A stretch of DNA of 64,000 nucleotides from Photobacterium sp. GJ3 (GCF_018199995.1 NZ_CP073578.1:2914001-2978000); one strand, 5' to 3'. Counted from the first letter of the stretch, positions 51,356 to 63,475 are shown. Made by a program: numbers and translations. The notes: generated by a model from the sequence alone, not told the origin.

Positions 51356-52420
51356 ATGCTGGCATTTTTAGGTCGATCCGCCCTCATGGGCGTACTGACA
51401 GCTGGAGTGTTGCTGTTTGCTTTCCCAAGTCTGCGCACCCAAATGTTTTCTCCGACAGCGGCCATCCATGGTGAACCGGAAGTCCCTCAGCAAATTTCTT
51501 TCAGCTATGCAGTTCGCCGGGCCTCCCCTGCTGTCGTCAATATCTATAACCGCCGCTATAACGCAGAAGATCGCCTGCAACTCAGTACGCAAGGACTGGG
51601 CTCCGGGGTCATCATGAGTGACAAAGGCTATATCGTGACCAACTACCATGTGGTTGCCGAAGCAGACCAAGTCATCGTCGCCCTCCAGGACAGCCGGATC
51701 TTTACCGCACAACTGATCGGCAAAGACCAGCGTACGGATATTGCTGTCCTCAAGATTCAGGCCGAAAATTTACCGGTGATCCCGCTGAACCCGGACTATC
51801 TACCCGCTGTTGGCGATGTGGTGCTGGCCATCGGCAATCCTTACAATCTGGGACAAACCACCACTTACGGCATCATTTCTGCCACGGGTCGTTCCGGTAT
51901 GAGCTTCTACGGCCGTCAGGACTTTCTGCAAACGGATGCCGCAATCAACGACGGAAACTCAGGGGGAGCACTGGTGAACACCCGGGGAGAACTGGTCGGG
52001 ATCAACACCGCCTCTTTTCAGCAGGCCACGGATATTGAAACCTATGGGATTTCGTTTGCCATCCCCTTTAAATTAACGCAAAAGATCATGAATAAACTGA
52101 TTGCGGACGGACGGGTCATCCGGGGGTATATCGGTATCGACGGTCGTGAGATCAACCCGGTGATGGCACGGCTCTATGATGCAGAACAAATTCGTGGAAT
52201 CATTGTGATGGGCATGGATCCGAACGGGCCAGCATACAAAGCAGGGTTTCACGTTCAGGATATTCTGGTTGAAATTGATGGCAAACCCGTGACAGATATG
52301 CGGAATGTGCTGGATATTGTGACAGAACTGAGGCCCGGTACTTATGCCGACATGACAGTGCTGCGCAATGGCAAACCCAAGAAAATCAAAGTTCTGATCG
52401 GCGATGAACCAGACAGGTAA
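51356..52420 (+). CDS. degS: Envelope-stress sensor protease DegS
   Basis: DegS is anchored in the inner membrane. It senses unfolded outer-membrane porins through its PDZ domain and cuts RseA to release sigma E. The 354 aa start with a TM anchor (residues 5-24) and have the triad His98, Asp128 and Ser202 (NDGNSGGAL) plus one PDZ domain. GGGGAG precedes ATG 51356. An open extension to 51257 is not conserved. Confidence 0.95.
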   Translation: MLAFLGRSALMGVLTAGVLLFAFPSLRTQMFSPTAAIHGEPEVPQQISFSYAVRRASPAVVNIYNRRYNAEDRLQLSTQGLGSGVIMSDKGYIVTNYHVVAEADQVIVALQDSRIFTAQLIGKDQRTDIAVLKIQAENLPVIPLNPDYLPAVGDVVLAIGNPYNLGQTTTYGIISATGRSGMSFYGRQDFLQTDAAINDGNSGGALVNTRGELVGINTASFQQATDIETYGISFAIPFKLTQKIMNKLIADGRVIRGYIGIDGREINPVMARLYDAEQIRGIIVMGMDPNGPAYKAGFHVQDILVEIDGKPVTDMRNVLDIVTELRPGTYADMTVLRNGKPKKIKVLIGDEPDR

Positions 52421-52437
52421 ACGAATAAATAACAAAA

Positions 52438-52477
52438 AATTGAAAGCATTCCGGGCACGGTAATCCGCACCCGGAAT
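52438..52477 (-). terminator. murA terminator between convergent degS and murA
   Basis: ATTCCGGG (52448-52455) and CCCGGAAT (52470-52477) pair. On the minus strand the hairpin is followed by GCTTTCAATTTTTTG, giving a U tract for murA. Confidence 0.75.
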
Positions 52478-52485
52478 CATTGAAC

Positions 52486-54007
<1,522 letters not shown>

Positions 54008-54024
54008 AAGCTATCCTCTACTAC

Positions 54025-54336
54025 TCATTCCATACAGGCAGCCAGCACCGTGTCGACATGACTGAGTCGGAGCAGGGTGAACAATTGTTCCGGCACTCCT
54101 TGCAACACCAAGTGACGTCCAGCCTGACTGAGTTCTCTGTGCAGATGCAGAATCATGACCATACCTGCAGAGTCTACCCGAGTCAGATCAGACAGATCGA
54201 TCCTGACCTTAGCATCTTGTGGCATCCATTCACGTCTTTGCTGCCAAAAGGCTGGCACTGTGTCACGTTCCAGCGCCCCTGACAAGCGGTAAAGCCCATT
54301 TTCCTGCGCTTGCCAGTGGATGGCACCATGATTCAT
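54025..54336 (-). CDS. mlaB: STAS-domain phospholipid-transport protein MlaB
   Basis: MlaB binds MlaF and supports the MlaFEDB ABC transporter. The 103-aa protein is a STAS domain with VRIDLSDLTRVDSAGMVMIL, containing the conserved DSAG. It starts two bases after the mlaC stop, in the mlaFEDCB order. Confidence 0.92.
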   Translation of the reverse strand: MNHGAIHWQAQENGLYRLSGALERDTVPAFWQQRREWMPQDAKVRIDLSDLTRVDSAGMVMILHLHRELSQAGRHLVLQGVPEQLFTLLRLSHVDTVLAACME

Positions 54337-54338
54337 GA

Positions 54339-54977
54339 CTATTTGTCCTCAGGCTTGATTGGCTTCGCTGCCAGCGTGCGCAGATCCTGCGTCACTTTAT
54401 CGACCCCTTGGGTACGCAGCTGGCCGCTCCACTCACTTTGCTTGGTCGAGATCATGCTGACACCTTCAGCCACCATATCGTATCCTTGCCACTCGTTAGT
54501 CTGCTTATTTTTGCGCAGTTTAAAGTCCAGGCGAATTGGCGGACGTTGCGGGTCAACAATATCCACACGCACCGAAACAATAGAGCTGCTTGCCGGAACA
54601 GACTTTGCTGGTTCAATGCGGATATCCTGATCCTGATATTGCGTCAGTACCTGAGCATAAGAGGCGACCAGATAATCCGTAAATGCATTCACAAAATTAT
54701 TTCGCTGCTCTTTTGTGGTCTGTTTCAGTTGAGGCCCCAGCACCTTATACGCAGCGTAACGGGTGTTGATATAAGGCAGCAATTCCTGACGAACCACAGT
54801 CCGCAGGTGTTCCGGATTCCGCTGAATCTGAGCCTGCTCGGACTTGAGTCGATCAAAAGTCTGCTGAGAGACGACTTGCATCATTTTATAAGGATCCGTT
54901 TTATCAACGGGCGCTGCATTCACGAGCAGCGGTAAACTGGCCATCAAAACCAGTCCAAAGCGTTTCAACACGTTCAT
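54339..54977 (-). CDS. mlaC: Periplasmic phospholipid-binding protein MlaC
   Basis: MlaC shuttles phospholipids between the outer-membrane MlaA complex and inner-membrane MlaFEDB. From ATG 54977 (MNVLKRFGLVLMASLPLLVNA) it has 212 aa with a signal peptide and the Tol_Tol_Ttg2 domain (LPYINTRYAAYKVLGPQ, FVNAFTDYLVASYA). The upstream open extension to 55031 lies partly in mlaD. Confidence 0.94.
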   Translation of the reverse strand: MNVLKRFGLVLMASLPLLVNAAPVDKTDPYKMMQVVSQQTFDRLKSEQAQIQRNPEHLRTVVRQELLPYINTRYAAYKVLGPQLKQTTKEQRNNFVNAFTDYLVASYAQVLTQYQDQDIRIEPAKSVPASSSIVSVRVDIVDPQRPPIRLDFKLRKNKQTNEWQGYDMVAEGVSMISTKQSEWSGQLRTQGVDKVTQDLRTLAAKPIKPEDK

Positions 54978-54987
54978 TCTCAATTCC

Positions 54988-55467
54988 TTACTTATCGCCT
55001 TCGTTTCCGATGCTGTAAAGCACCTGGCCAATCATATCTTCCAGAACCAGCGCTGATTTCGTATCTTCTATGAAATCACCATCTTCCAGCATCATGATCC
55101 CTTCATCGACGAAACCCGGAGACATCCCCAGATATTGCTCGCCTAACAGGCCTGATGTAAGAATGGCAGCCGAACTGGTTTCTGGAAAGTAACCATATTT
55201 CTTATCAATTGCGAGGGTCACCACGGGAACGTAGGTTTCCGTATCCAGTGCAATATTACTCACGGTGCCGATGGTCACGCCACCGACTTTGACCGGTGAG
55301 CGAACTTTCAGACCACCGATATTGTCAAAACGGGCTTTCAGCTGGTAAGTTTCTGACCCACCAATACTTTTGACATCTGCGACTTTAAAAACCAAAACCA
55401 GCAGGGCGATGATCCCGGCCAGAACAAAAGTGCCGACCCAAAGTTCAAGTTGTCTGTTCTGTTGCAT
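54988..55467 (-). CDS. mlaD: MCE-domain phospholipid transporter subunit MlaD
   Basis: MlaD forms a hexameric ring of MCE domains above MlaE. The 159 aa have one TM helix (about 10-28) and the MCE domain (YQLKARFDNIGGLKVRSPVKVGGVTIG is the family signature region). It ends with a short acidic tail. It lies two bases after mlaE. Confidence 0.95.
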   Translation of the reverse strand: MQQNRQLELWVGTFVLAGIIALLVLVFKVADVKSIGGSETYQLKARFDNIGGLKVRSPVKVGGVTIGTVSNIALDTETYVPVVTLAIDKKYGYFPETSSAAILTSGLLGEQYLGMSPGFVDEGIMMLEDGDFIEDTKSALVLEDMIGQVLYSIGNEGDK

Positions 55468-55469
55468 GA

Positions 55470-56252
55470 TTAATTCCCAAACATGAGTGCTGTCAGCACA
55501 AAATCTAATCCTAATACGGCCAGTGACGAATTCACGACCGTCCGGGTCGTTGCCCGGCTAATCCCTTCCGAAGTCGGCACCGCATCAAAGCCATTGAAAA
55601 CTGCAATCCAGGTGACAGTCACAGCAAAACAGACGGATTTGATCAGACTGTTGCCAATGTCATAGCCCAGTTCAACAGAGGATTGCATCACCGACCAGAA
55701 ACTCCCGTGATCAATGCCTTTCCAGTTGACGCCAACCAGTTGTCCGCCCCAGATCCCGACCGCAATAAACAGCATGGCCAGCAGGGGCATCGAAATCACC
55801 CCAGCCCAAAAACGTGGCGCAACCACCCGGCGCAGCGGATCGACCGCCATCATCTCCATACTGGAGATCTGCTCTGTCGCCTTCATCAGACCAATTTCTG
55901 CCGTCAGTGCAGAACCAGCCCTGCCCGCAAACAGCAGTGCGGTCACCACCGGTCCCAACTCCCGCAGCAGCGACAGTGCAACCATCTGGCCCAGACTGGT
56001 CTCTGCCCCAAAATCAACCAGAACGATAAACCCCTGCAGACTGAGCACCATCCCGATAAACAATCCTGAGACCATGATAATGGCCACGGAAAGCACGCCG
56101 ACAACGTAAAGCTGCTTGACCAGCAACGGGAACATTTTGGCAGGCTGAGGTTTGCTGACCAGTGCGCCGAACAACAGCAAGGATGCCCGCCCCATGGTCT
56201 GGCAACGGGACAGAGTGCGATGCCCCAGCTGCGCTATAAAATCCTTAAACAT
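55470..56252 (-). CDS. mlaE: Phospholipid ABC transporter permease MlaE
   Basis: MlaE is the permease of the Mla lipid transporter. The 260 aa have five or six hydrophobic helices and the MlaE signature ([24 protein letters not shown] and [17 protein letters not shown]). It follows mlaF by 44 bases. Confidence 0.96.
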   Translation of the reverse strand: MFKDFIAQLGHRTLSRCQTMGRASLLLFGALVSKPQPAKMFPLLVKQLYVVGVLSVAIIMVSGLFIGMVLSLQGFIVLVDFGAETSLGQMVALSLLRELGPVVTALLFAGRAGSALTAEIGLMKATEQISSMEMMAVDPLRRVVAPRFWAGVISMPLLAMLFIAVGIWGGQLVGVNWKGIDHGSFWSVMQSSVELGYDIGNSLIKSVCFAVTVTWIAVFNGFDAVPTSEGISRATTRTVVNSSLAVLGLDFVLTALMFGN

Positions 56253-56296
56253 ATGATGAAATTACCTTTCTCGCGCTACCGCGATCATCCTGAAAT

Positions 56297-57109
56297 TCAA
56301 AGCGCTTTCTGACTGAACAGATCCTGCGCCAGCGGTTGGGCAGGAAATTTGAAGGGAACAGGACCATCGGCATTGCCATCCAGAAACTGCCGGACACGCT
56401 CATCCGGGTTCGCATTCAGCTCCGCAGGGGTCCCACTGCCGATCACTTTGCCACCGGACAACAGATAGACATGATCCGCAATACTCATCACTTCAGGCAC
56501 ATCATGCGACACAATCACCGAAGTAATGCCCAAAGCATGGTTCAGGCTGTGAATCAGCTTCACCAACACGCCCATGGTGATGGGATCCTGACCAACGAAG
56601 GGCTCATCATACATGATGAGATCAGGATCCAGCGCGATTGCTCTGGCCAGTGCTGCCCGACGTGCCATTCCCCCTGATAACTCACTCGGCATCAGGTCCG
56701 CCGCACCGCGCAGGCCAACGGCCTCCAGCTTCAGCAGCACCAGGGTGCGCAGTAAATCTTCAGGCAGTTCAGTATGTTCCCGCAATGGGAAGGCCACATT
56801 ATCAAAAACTGTCATATCCGTGAATAATGCGCCGGACTGAAACAGCATACTCATGCGCTTGCGTACCTGAAACAGTTCATTTCGCGACAATGCCGGGATA
56901 TTTTGGCCATCAAACCAGACTTCGCCCTGATCAGGCATGATTTGCCCGCCAATCAGACGTAAGAGTGTTGTTTTACCAATGCCCGACGGCCCCATAATGG
57001 CAGTAATTTTTCCCTGAGGCACTTCCAGCGAAACCTCATCAAATATTTTTCGCTCGCCCCTGCGGAATGTCAGGTCATTAATTCTGATTAGCGCTTTGGA
57101 TGCGGTCAT
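56297..57109 (-). CDS. mlaF: Phospholipid ABC transporter ATPase MlaF
   Basis: MlaF is the ATPase of the Mla transporter, which keeps the outer membrane asymmetric. The 270 aa have Walker A GPSGIGKT, signature LSGGM, Walker B LIMYDEPF and the H-loop VSHD. It heads mlaFEDCB-ibaG-murA. A predicted promoter lies about 95 bases upstream. Confidence 0.96.
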   Translation of the reverse strand: MTASKALIRINDLTFRRGERKIFDEVSLEVPQGKITAIMGPSGIGKTTLLRLIGGQIMPDQGEVWFDGQNIPALSRNELFQVRKRMSMLFQSGALFTDMTVFDNVAFPLREHTELPEDLLRTLVLLKLEAVGLRGAADLMPSELSGGMARRAALARAIALDPDLIMYDEPFVGQDPITMGVLVKLIHSLNHALGITSVIVSHDVPEVMSIADHVYLLSGGKVIGSGTPAELNANPDERVRQFLDGNADGPVPFKFPAQPLAQDLFSQKAL

Positions 57110-57529
57110 AACCTTCCCAATATACTGTCTGGGCCATCCATCCGGGATAGTCTGCAGAACAGCGATAAATGATATTTATTAAATAGTTATCTCAGCCTGA
57201 TTGATCATAGGTAGAAACCCGGTTCAACTCAAGATGAAGGCTGTCAGAAGCTTGTGATTTTTCAGCCCTTTCGGCCCGTTCAGTCACATGCGTACAATAC
57301 ATTGTATTTTATGAACTTTGTTTTTTATATCATAAGTGACCTGAATAGGACCAATCTGACAAACAATTCATTCCCAATCTCATCCCACAGAGCCAAACGC
57401 CCGAAATCCCATATGCAGATCACAGCGATCTCCACAAATACTCATGCCTTCTCCTTCCATTTTCGTCAGTGAAACGTCAAAATTGTCCTCTTCAAAACTG
57501 CTCAATGAAAAAATGAATAAGGGATAAGA
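57110..57529. other. Divergent intergenic region between mlaF and yrbG
   Basis: This 420-base AT-rich region holds the mla promoter. For yrbG only weak plus-strand candidates are visible around the AT-rich 57300-57345. No ORF is credible. Confidence 0.5.
57204..57232 (-). promoter_or_regulatory. Predicted sigma70 promoter of the mla operon
   Basis: On the minus strand TTGAGT (57227-57232) and TATGAT (57204-57209) are 17 bases apart, upstream of mlaF. Confidence 0.55.
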
Positions 57530-58498
57530 ATGCTTGAAGCCATCGTGTTGCTCTGTATCGGACTGGCGTTACTGGTATGGAGTGCGGATCGACTTGTTTT
57601 TGGATCAGCAGCCTTGGCCAAAAATCTGGGCGTTGCCCCACTGATCATCGGGATGACCATTCTGGCAATGGGCTCCTCTGCACCGGAAATGATGGTATCT
57701 GCGACCGCCGCACTGGCGGGTAAAACCGACACCGCCGTCGGGAATGTTCTGGGCTCAAACATTGCGAATATTGCATTCATTCTTGGTCTGACCGCAATTT
57801 TGAAACCGCTCTCTATCAGTTCCGGTATCATTCGCCGTGAACTCCCACTGATGATGGTGGTCACACTGATTGCAGGTGCCCTGCTTTGGGACAGCTATCT
57901 GGGATTCTTTGAAGGCGTCCTGCTGGTCGTTCTTTTTATCATCTTTATTCTGGCCATGCTCAAAATCAGTAAAAATGATCAAAAAGCCGGTCAGGATATC
58001 CTGTTAGAAGAACAGGAATCCGAAATCCCTGATGGTGTCAGTAACATGGCAGCGGGTGTCTGGATTGTGATCGGCTTGGTGTTGCTGCCGTATGCTGCCA
58101 GCATGCTGGTTGATTCCGCCGTCACCATCGCCAAGCACTTTGGCATGAGTGATCTGGTGATCGGCCTGACCATTATTGCCGTAGGAACCAGCCTGCCGGA
58201 ACTGGCCGCATCCATCGCCAGTATTCACAAGGGCGAAGATGACATGGCTGTCGGGAATATCATCGGCTCCAACGTCTTCAACATTCTGGCAGTGATGGGC
58301 ATTCCAGGGGTTCTGAACCCTTCGGTCCTCAGCCCGCTGGCCATGGGACGTGATTTTTACATCATGCTGGGTGTTTCCGTTCTGCTGGTCTTGATGGCAC
58401 TGGGCAAACGTCGCCGGATCAATCGCGTCGAGGGTTTGGTGCTGATTTTATGCTTTGTCGCCTATCAGGGCTATCTGCTTTATAATCTGTCGGCCTAA
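57530..58498 (+). CDS. yrbG: Calcium/sodium antiporter family protein YrbG
   Basis: YrbG belongs to the CaCA cation exchanger family, probably a Na+/Ca2+ or K+-dependent antiporter in the inner membrane; its physiological role is unclear. The 322 aa contain two inverted alpha repeats (GSSAPEMMVSATAAL and GTSLPELAASIASI) and about ten TM helices. It heads yrbG-kdsD-kdsC-lptC-lptA-lptB, the E. coli order. GGGATAAG precedes the ATG. Confidence 0.93.
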   Translation: MLEAIVLLCIGLALLVWSADRLVFGSAALAKNLGVAPLIIGMTILAMGSSAPEMMVSATAALAGKTDTAVGNVLGSNIANIAFILGLTAILKPLSISSGIIRRELPLMMVVTLIAGALLWDSYLGFFEGVLLVVLFIIFILAMLKISKNDQKAGQDILLEEQESEIPDGVSNMAAGVWIVIGLVLLPYAASMLVDSAVTIAKHFGMSDLVIGLTIIAVGTSLPELAASIASIHKGEDDMAVGNIIGSNVFNILAVMGIPGVLNPSVLSPLAMGRDFYIMLGVSVLLVLMALGKRRRINRVEGLVLILCFVAYQGYLLYNLSA

Positions 58499-58512
58499 CC
58501 GGGAACAAAACT

Positions 58513-59484
58513 ATGCCTGATACTTTTGACTACGGCCAAATTGGCCGACGTGTTATTGAAATTGAATCCGAAGCGCTCAAAGGGTTGTCGCAGTATATCA
58601 ACGGCAGCTTCAGTGAAGCCTGTCGGCTTATCAGCCGTGGTCAAGGGAAAGTCATCGTGATGGGGATGGGGAAATCCGGCCACATCGGTTGTAAAATTGC
58701 AGCAACACTGGCCAGTACCGGCACCCCGTCCTTCTTTGTCCATCCCGGAGAAGCCAGTCATGGCGATTTGGGGATGCTGGACAAGCGCGACATCGTTCTG
58801 GCGATTTCCAATTCCGGCGAGGCCGGTGAAATCCTCACCCTGCTACCTGTGATCAAACGTCAGGGGATCCCGCTCATTACGATGACAGGCAATCCGGACT
58901 CAACCATGGCCCGGCTGGCACAGGTCCATTTGCAAATCACAGTCACTCAGGAAGCCTGCCCGCTGAATCTGGCGCCAACGTCAAGCACTACGGCAACACT
59001 GGCTATGGGCGATGCACTGGCTATTGCCCTGATGGAAGCCCGTGGCTTCACCGCCGACGATTTCGCCTTATCTCATCCTGGCGGAGCGCTGGGCCGCAAA
59101 CTGTTACTGCGGATCGCGGATGTCATGCACGGCGGTGACCGCCTGCCGGTGGTCCATCAGGACGCCAGCATCAAAGATGCCCTGCTGGAAATTTCCCGTC
59201 AGGGCTTAGGGATGACAGCCATCGTGGATGATGCCCAGCAGTTAAGCGGCATTTTCACCGACGGCGACCTGCGCCGGATGCTGGACAAACGCATTGATAT
59301 CCATCAGACCCGGATCGGCGAAGTGATGTCCCCCAACCCGGCGACGATTTCGTCTCAGGTGCTGGCCGCTGAAGGGTTGAAACTGATGGAAGAACGAAAG
59401 ATCAACGGCCTGTTGGTTGTCGATAATCAGCAACTGGTCGGCGCGCTGAATATGCACGACCTGCTCAGAGCCGGAGTAATGTAA
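58513..59484 (+). CDS. kdsD: D-arabinose 5-phosphate isomerase
   Basis: KdsD converts ribulose-5-phosphate to arabinose-5-phosphate for Kdo synthesis. The 323 aa have an N-terminal SIS domain (MGMGKSGHIGCKIA, AISNSGEAGEI) and two C-terminal CBS domains (about 200-323). The stop overlaps the kdsC start by one base. Confidence 0.96.
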   Translation: MPDTFDYGQIGRRVIEIESEALKGLSQYINGSFSEACRLISRGQGKVIVMGMGKSGHIGCKIAATLASTGTPSFFVHPGEASHGDLGMLDKRDIVLAISNSGEAGEILTLLPVIKRQGIPLITMTGNPDSTMARLAQVHLQITVTQEACPLNLAPTSSTTATLAMGDALAIALMEARGFTADDFALSHPGGALGRKLLLRIADVMHGGDRLPVVHQDASIKDALLEISRQGLGMTAIVDDAQQLSGIFTDGDLRRMLDKRIDIHQTRIGEVMSPNPATISSQVLAAEGLKLMEERKINGLLVVDNQQLVGALNMHDLLRAGVM

Positions 59485-60044
59485 TGACAAACGACATGCA
59501 AGACACCCTGTACGGCCCTGTCTCCTCAAGTATTTTTAACAAAGCCACAACCATTCGTCTGCTGATCTGCGATGTAGACGGCGTCTTCTCTGATGGCCGC
59601 ATTTACATGGGCAATCAGGGGGAAGAACTCAAAACTTTTCATACCCGCGACGGTTATGGCATCAAATCCTTGATGGCTGCCGGCGTAGAAATCGCCATCA
59701 TCACCGGCCGCCGCTCTCAGATTGTGGAAAACCGGATGAGTGCTCTGGGCATTCAGCATGTTTATCAGGGCCAGGATGATAAATTAACCGCTTATCAGGA
59801 TATCGTGGCCAAGCTGAACATTGCGCCAGAGCACACCGCTTACATTGGTGATGATCTGATTGACTGGCCGGTCATGGCCGAAGTCGGTCTGTCGGTCTGT
59901 GTGGCAGATGGCCATCCCTTGCTGGCGCAGCGTGCTGACTTTGTCACCCGGATTCAGGGCGGTTATGGTGCGGTGCGTGAAGTCTGCGATCTGATCCTGG
60001 AAGCCCGCGGCGAACTGGATCAACATAAGGGGCGAAGCATATGA
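59484..60044 (+). CDS. kdsC: 3-deoxy-D-manno-octulosonate 8-phosphate phosphatase
   Basis: KdsC dephosphorylates Kdo-8-phosphate, a HAD-family phosphatase of LPS core synthesis. The 186-aa protein has the nucleophile motif CDVDGVFSDG (Asp30, Asp32), ITGRRS and GDDLIDWPVM. It has no cap domain, as in the tetrameric KdsC group. It overlaps lptC by ATGA. Confidence 0.96.
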   Translation: MTNDMQDTLYGPVSSSIFNKATTIRLLICDVDGVFSDGRIYMGNQGEELKTFHTRDGYGIKSLMAAGVEIAIITGRRSQIVENRMSALGIQHVYQGQDDKLTAYQDIVAKLNIAPEHTAYIGDDLIDWPVMAEVGLSVCVADGHPLLAQRADFVTRIQGGYGAVREVCDLILEARGELDQHKGRSI

Positions 60045-60604
60045 CCCTGAGTCGGCTGTTTTATGTGCTGCTGATTGTCTTATGCGCATGGGCCGGTTAC
60101 TACCTGCTGCAGCAACGCTGGCAGCAAAGTGAACAAATTGCACCTGATAACGAAAAGCCGATCTTCACCGGCATCGGCGTCAAAAACACGGCTTATACCG
60201 AAACGGGCCTGCGCAGTTACCGGATTGAGTCTGACACGCTGGAGTATTTCAACCAGAGCGGCGACACCGATTTTCTTGCGCCGGTCATCTGGGTTTTCAA
60301 AGCGGGTGAAGAAACCGAATGGCGTATCAGTGCAAATCACGCCACACTAAATAAAGAACATATCCTGCAGATGTCTGGTAATGTACGAATCTTCAATCTG
60401 TTACCTGACTCCGCCATCAACGCGATTAAAACAGATACACTGCGGTTGGATTTAATCAGCAAGGATTTCGACACGCCCGACCCGGTCACCATTACCGGGA
60501 GTTTCTTCCAGAATGAAGGGATTGGCATGAAGGGCAACATGGAGCGCAATGTGGCGACCCTGATGAATAATGTAAAAGGTAGATATGAAGCTTTGCAAAA
60601 TTAG
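60041..60604 (+). CDS. lptC: LPS export protein LptC
   Basis: LptC passes LPS from the LptB2FG transporter to LptA. The 187 aa start with a single TM helix (about 5-22, LFYVLLIVLCAWAGYYLL), then a periplasmic beta-jellyroll. It overlaps the kdsC end and the lptA start (20 bases), so translation is coupled along kdsC-lptC-lptA. Confidence 0.93.
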   Translation: MTLSRLFYVLLIVLCAWAGYYLLQQRWQQSEQIAPDNEKPIFTGIGVKNTAYTETGLRSYRIESDTLEYFNQSGDTDFLAPVIWVFKAGEETEWRISANHATLNKEHILQMSGNVRIFNLLPDSAINAIKTDTLRLDLISKDFDTPDPVTITGSFFQNEGIGMKGNMERNVATLMNNVKGRYEALQN

Positions 60605-61085
60605 CGCCCTGCTATGCCTGATCGTCAGCAGTTCCAGCTGGGCATTGAGCAACGATACCGAGCAGCCGATTTACATCAACTCGGACAGTCAGGAGCTGGA
60701 CATTCAAAAAAACGTGGTGACTTTCACCGGGAATGTCACCCTGCGTCAGGGCAGTATTGATATTCGGGCAGATAAAGTTATCGTGACGCGCCAAACTCAG
60801 AATGGCGATCAGCAAACCATCGATGCTTTCGGCTCTCCGGCCACTTTCTATCAGCAGATGGATGACGGTAAGCCCATCAATGGCTCCGCGATGAAAATGC
60901 GCTATGAAACGGCCACTGAATTCCTGAAAATGACAGATAAAGCCGTACTGATTCAGGAAGGCAGCGAAATTAAAGGCAAAACCATCAGCTATAAAATTGA
61001 TGAGCAAAAACTGGTCGCAACCAGTGGCGATCAACAGCGCGTAACCACGATTTTGCAGCCGAATCAGCTCAAGCAAAAACAATAA
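60585..61085 (+). CDS. lptA: Periplasmic LPS bridge protein LptA
   Basis: LptA builds the periplasmic bridge that carries LPS to LptDE. The 166 aa have a signal peptide (MKLCKISALLCLIVSSSSWA) and an OstA-type beta-jellyroll (VVTFTGNVTLRQGSIDIRAD). AAGGT lies before the ATG inside the lptC end. It is 18 bases ahead of lptB. Confidence 0.94.
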   Translation: MKLCKISALLCLIVSSSSWALSNDTEQPIYINSDSQELDIQKNVVTFTGNVTLRQGSIDIRADKVIVTRQTQNGDQQTIDAFGSPATFYQQMDDGKPINGSAMKMRYETATEFLKMTDKAVLIQEGSEIKGKTISYKIDEQKLVATSGDQQRVTTILQPNQLKQKQ

Positions 61086-61103
61086 TTCAGATTAAGAGTG
61101 CGA

Positions 61104-61829
61104 ATGTCTAAGTTAACCGCCACCCATCTGGCCAAAAGTTATAACGGCCGCAAAGTCGTTTCCGATGTCAGCCTGGAAGTTGAATCAGGCAAAATTGTCG
61201 GCCTGCTTGGCCCGAATGGTGCCGGCAAAACCACGTCTTTCTATATGATTGTGGGTCTGGTTGCCCGTGATGAGGGCGCCATTACCATTGATGGCACCGA
61301 CATCAGCCTTCAGCCGATGCACAACCGTGCCCGTATGGGGATTGGCTATCTGCCACAGGAGGCGTCCATCTTCCGGCGTTTATCGGTCCATGACAACCTG
61401 ATGGCCGTCCTGCAGACTCGCTCTGAGCTGAGCAAAGCTGAACGCCAGGACAAGCTGGAAGAATTGCTGGACGAATTCCACATCCAGCATATCCGCAACA
61501 GTCTCGGCATGGCACTGTCGGGAGGGGAACGTCGCCGGGTTGAAATTGCCCGTGCGCTGGCTGCCAACCCGAAGTTCATTCTTTTGGATGAACCTTTTGC
61601 CGGGGTGGATCCCATCTCTGTGATTGACATCAAAAAAATCATCGAACATTTGCGCGATCGTGGCTTGGGTGTCCTGATCACAGACCACAATGTCAGAGAG
61701 ACCCTCGATGTTTGTGAGCACGCTTACATCGTCAGTCAGGGACAGTTGATTGCACACGGCACACCTGCTGAAGTTCTGAACGATGAGCATGTGAAACGTG
61801 TCTATCTGGGAGACCAGTTCAGACTATAG
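61104..61829 (+). CDS. lptB: LPS export ABC transporter ATPase LptB
   Basis: LptB powers LPS extraction with LptF and LptG, which are encoded elsewhere. The 241 aa equal the E. coli length. Motifs are Walker [25 protein letters not shown], Walker [14 protein letters not shown] and the H-loop ITDHN. ATG 61104 has TAAGAG upstream. GTG 61098 is an in-frame alternative. Confidence 0.97.
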   Translation: MSKLTATHLAKSYNGRKVVSDVSLEVESGKIVGLLGPNGAGKTTSFYMIVGLVARDEGAITIDGTDISLQPMHNRARMGIGYLPQEASIFRRLSVHDNLMAVLQTRSELSKAERQDKLEELLDEFHIQHIRNSLGMALSGGERRRVEIARALAANPKFILLDEPFAGVDPISVIDIKKIIEHLRDRGLGVLITDHNVRETLDVCEHAYIVSQGQLIAHGTPAEVLNDEHVKRVYLGDQFRL

Positions 61830-61951
61830 TTATAGATAAAAGGGCATAACAGAGGTAAGCTGCAAAGGCTTGTCGAACGTTTTGATTCGACTGGCCTAAA
61901 GACCCCAAAGACAAGCGATTCATACAATAATCACAAGGTGTCTGTACACGC

Positions 61952-63445
61952 ATGAAAACTTCGCTCCAGCTTAAGCTCGGTCAACAATTGGCAATGACGC
62001 CACAACTGCAGCAGGCCATTCGCCTGCTGCAACTGTCTACTCTGGATCTGCAACAGGAAATCCAGGAAGCCTTAGACGCCAATCCCCTGCTTGAGCTCGA
62101 CGAAAGCCATCCTGACGGCGACCATGCTTCCGCTGAACAGGACGAAGTACGCGCAGAAAGTGCCAGCAGCAAAGATGACGCTGCAGAACAGTTAGACGAT
62201 TTCGGCAGCGACTCGTTCGACACTTCGGATGTGATTGAACAGCGCGAAATGCCCGCCGACCTCCCGGTCGATACCACCTGGGATGATGTGTACAGTGCCG
62301 GCACCGGAAGCACTGGGATCGCGCCGGATGATGACATGCCCGTCTATCAGGGCGAAACCACGGAAACGCTGCAAGATTACCTGATATGGCAGCTGGATCT
62401 AACACCATTCAGCGACACCGACCGCACCATTGCATTTGCCATCATCGATGCCATTGATGAGAAAGGCTACCTCACCAGCAGCTGTGAAGACATCCTCGAA
62501 AGCATGGGCGATGAAGAGGTTGAGATGGATGAAGTCGAAGCCGTCCTGAAACGCGTCCAGCAATTTGACCCACTGGGTGTGGCTTCGCGCAATCTGCAGG
62601 AATGCCTGCTACTTCAGCTCGCAACCTTTCCGGAAGATACGCCCTGGCTGGCCGAAGCCAAAATGATTCTGACTCAGCATCTGGATCTGCTCGGTAACCG
62701 GGATTACCGCCAGTTAATGCGTGATACCCGACTCAAAGAAGATGATCTGAAAAACGTCATGACGCTGATCCACTCCCTGGATCCCCGTCCCGGCAACCGG
62801 GTTGTCGCCTCCGAAACCGAGTATGTCGTTCCGGACGTCTCGGTGTTCAAAGACAAAGGCAAATGGGTCGTGACCATTAACCCGGACAGCGTGCCGCGCC
62901 TGAGAGTCAATGAACAGTATGCCGCACTGAGCAAGCAGACCCGGAACAGTGCTGACAGCCAGTTTATCCGCAGCCACCTGCAGGATGCCAAATGGCTGAT
63001 CAAAAGCCTGGAAAGCCGAAATGATACCCTGCTGAAAGTCGCGCGCTGTATCGTGGAGCATCAGCAAGATTTCTTCGAATACGGTGAGGAAGCCATGAAG
63101 CCAATGGTCCTCAACGATATTGCCCTGGCTGTCGACATGCACGAGTCGACGATTTCCAGGGTCACCACACAAAAATTCATGCATACCCCACGGGGTATCT
63201 TTGAACTGAAGTATTTCTTCTCCAGCCATGTCAGTACCGACAACGGCGGCGAATGTTCATCAACAGCCATCCGCGCACTGGTGAAGAAATTGGTTGCGGC
63301 TGAAAATCAGGCCAAACCTTTGAGTGACAGCAAAATTGCGACATTACTGGCGGATCAAGGCATCATGGTTGCTCGACGCACCATCGCCAAGTACCGTGAA
63401 TCGCTTGGTATCCCGCCTTCAAGCCAAAGAAAGCGCCTGCTCTGA
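61952..63445 (+). CDS. rpoN: RNA polymerase sigma-54 factor
   Basis: RpoN directs transcription from -24/-12 promoters with AAA+ activators, typically for nitrogen, flagellar and other functions. The 497 aa have the Gln/Leu-rich region I ([20 protein letters not shown]), an acidic region II (about 50-120), the core-binding domain, the HTH segment and the RpoN box [10 protein letters not shown] (474-483). It follows lptB by about 120 bases and precedes hpf and ptsN, the conserved order. Confidence 0.98.
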   Translation: MKTSLQLKLGQQLAMTPQLQQAIRLLQLSTLDLQQEIQEALDANPLLELDESHPDGDHASAEQDEVRAESASSKDDAAEQLDDFGSDSFDTSDVIEQREMPADLPVDTTWDDVYSAGTGSTGIAPDDDMPVYQGETTETLQDYLIWQLDLTPFSDTDRTIAFAIIDAIDEKGYLTSSCEDILESMGDEEVEMDEVEAVLKRVQQFDPLGVASRNLQECLLLQLATFPEDTPWLAEAKMILTQHLDLLGNRDYRQLMRDTRLKEDDLKNVMTLIHSLDPRPGNRVVASETEYVVPDVSVFKDKGKWVVTINPDSVPRLRVNEQYAALSKQTRNSADSQFIRSHLQDAKWLIKSLESRNDTLLKVARCIVEHQQDFFEYGEEAMKPMVLNDIALAVDMHESTISRVTTQKFMHTPRGIFELKYFFSSHVSTDNGGECSSTAIRALVKKLVAAENQAKPLSDSKIATLLADQGIMVARRTIAKYRESLGIPPSSQRKRLL

Positions 63446-63475
63446 AGAGTAGCGGCACACAGGAGGAAGATGTCT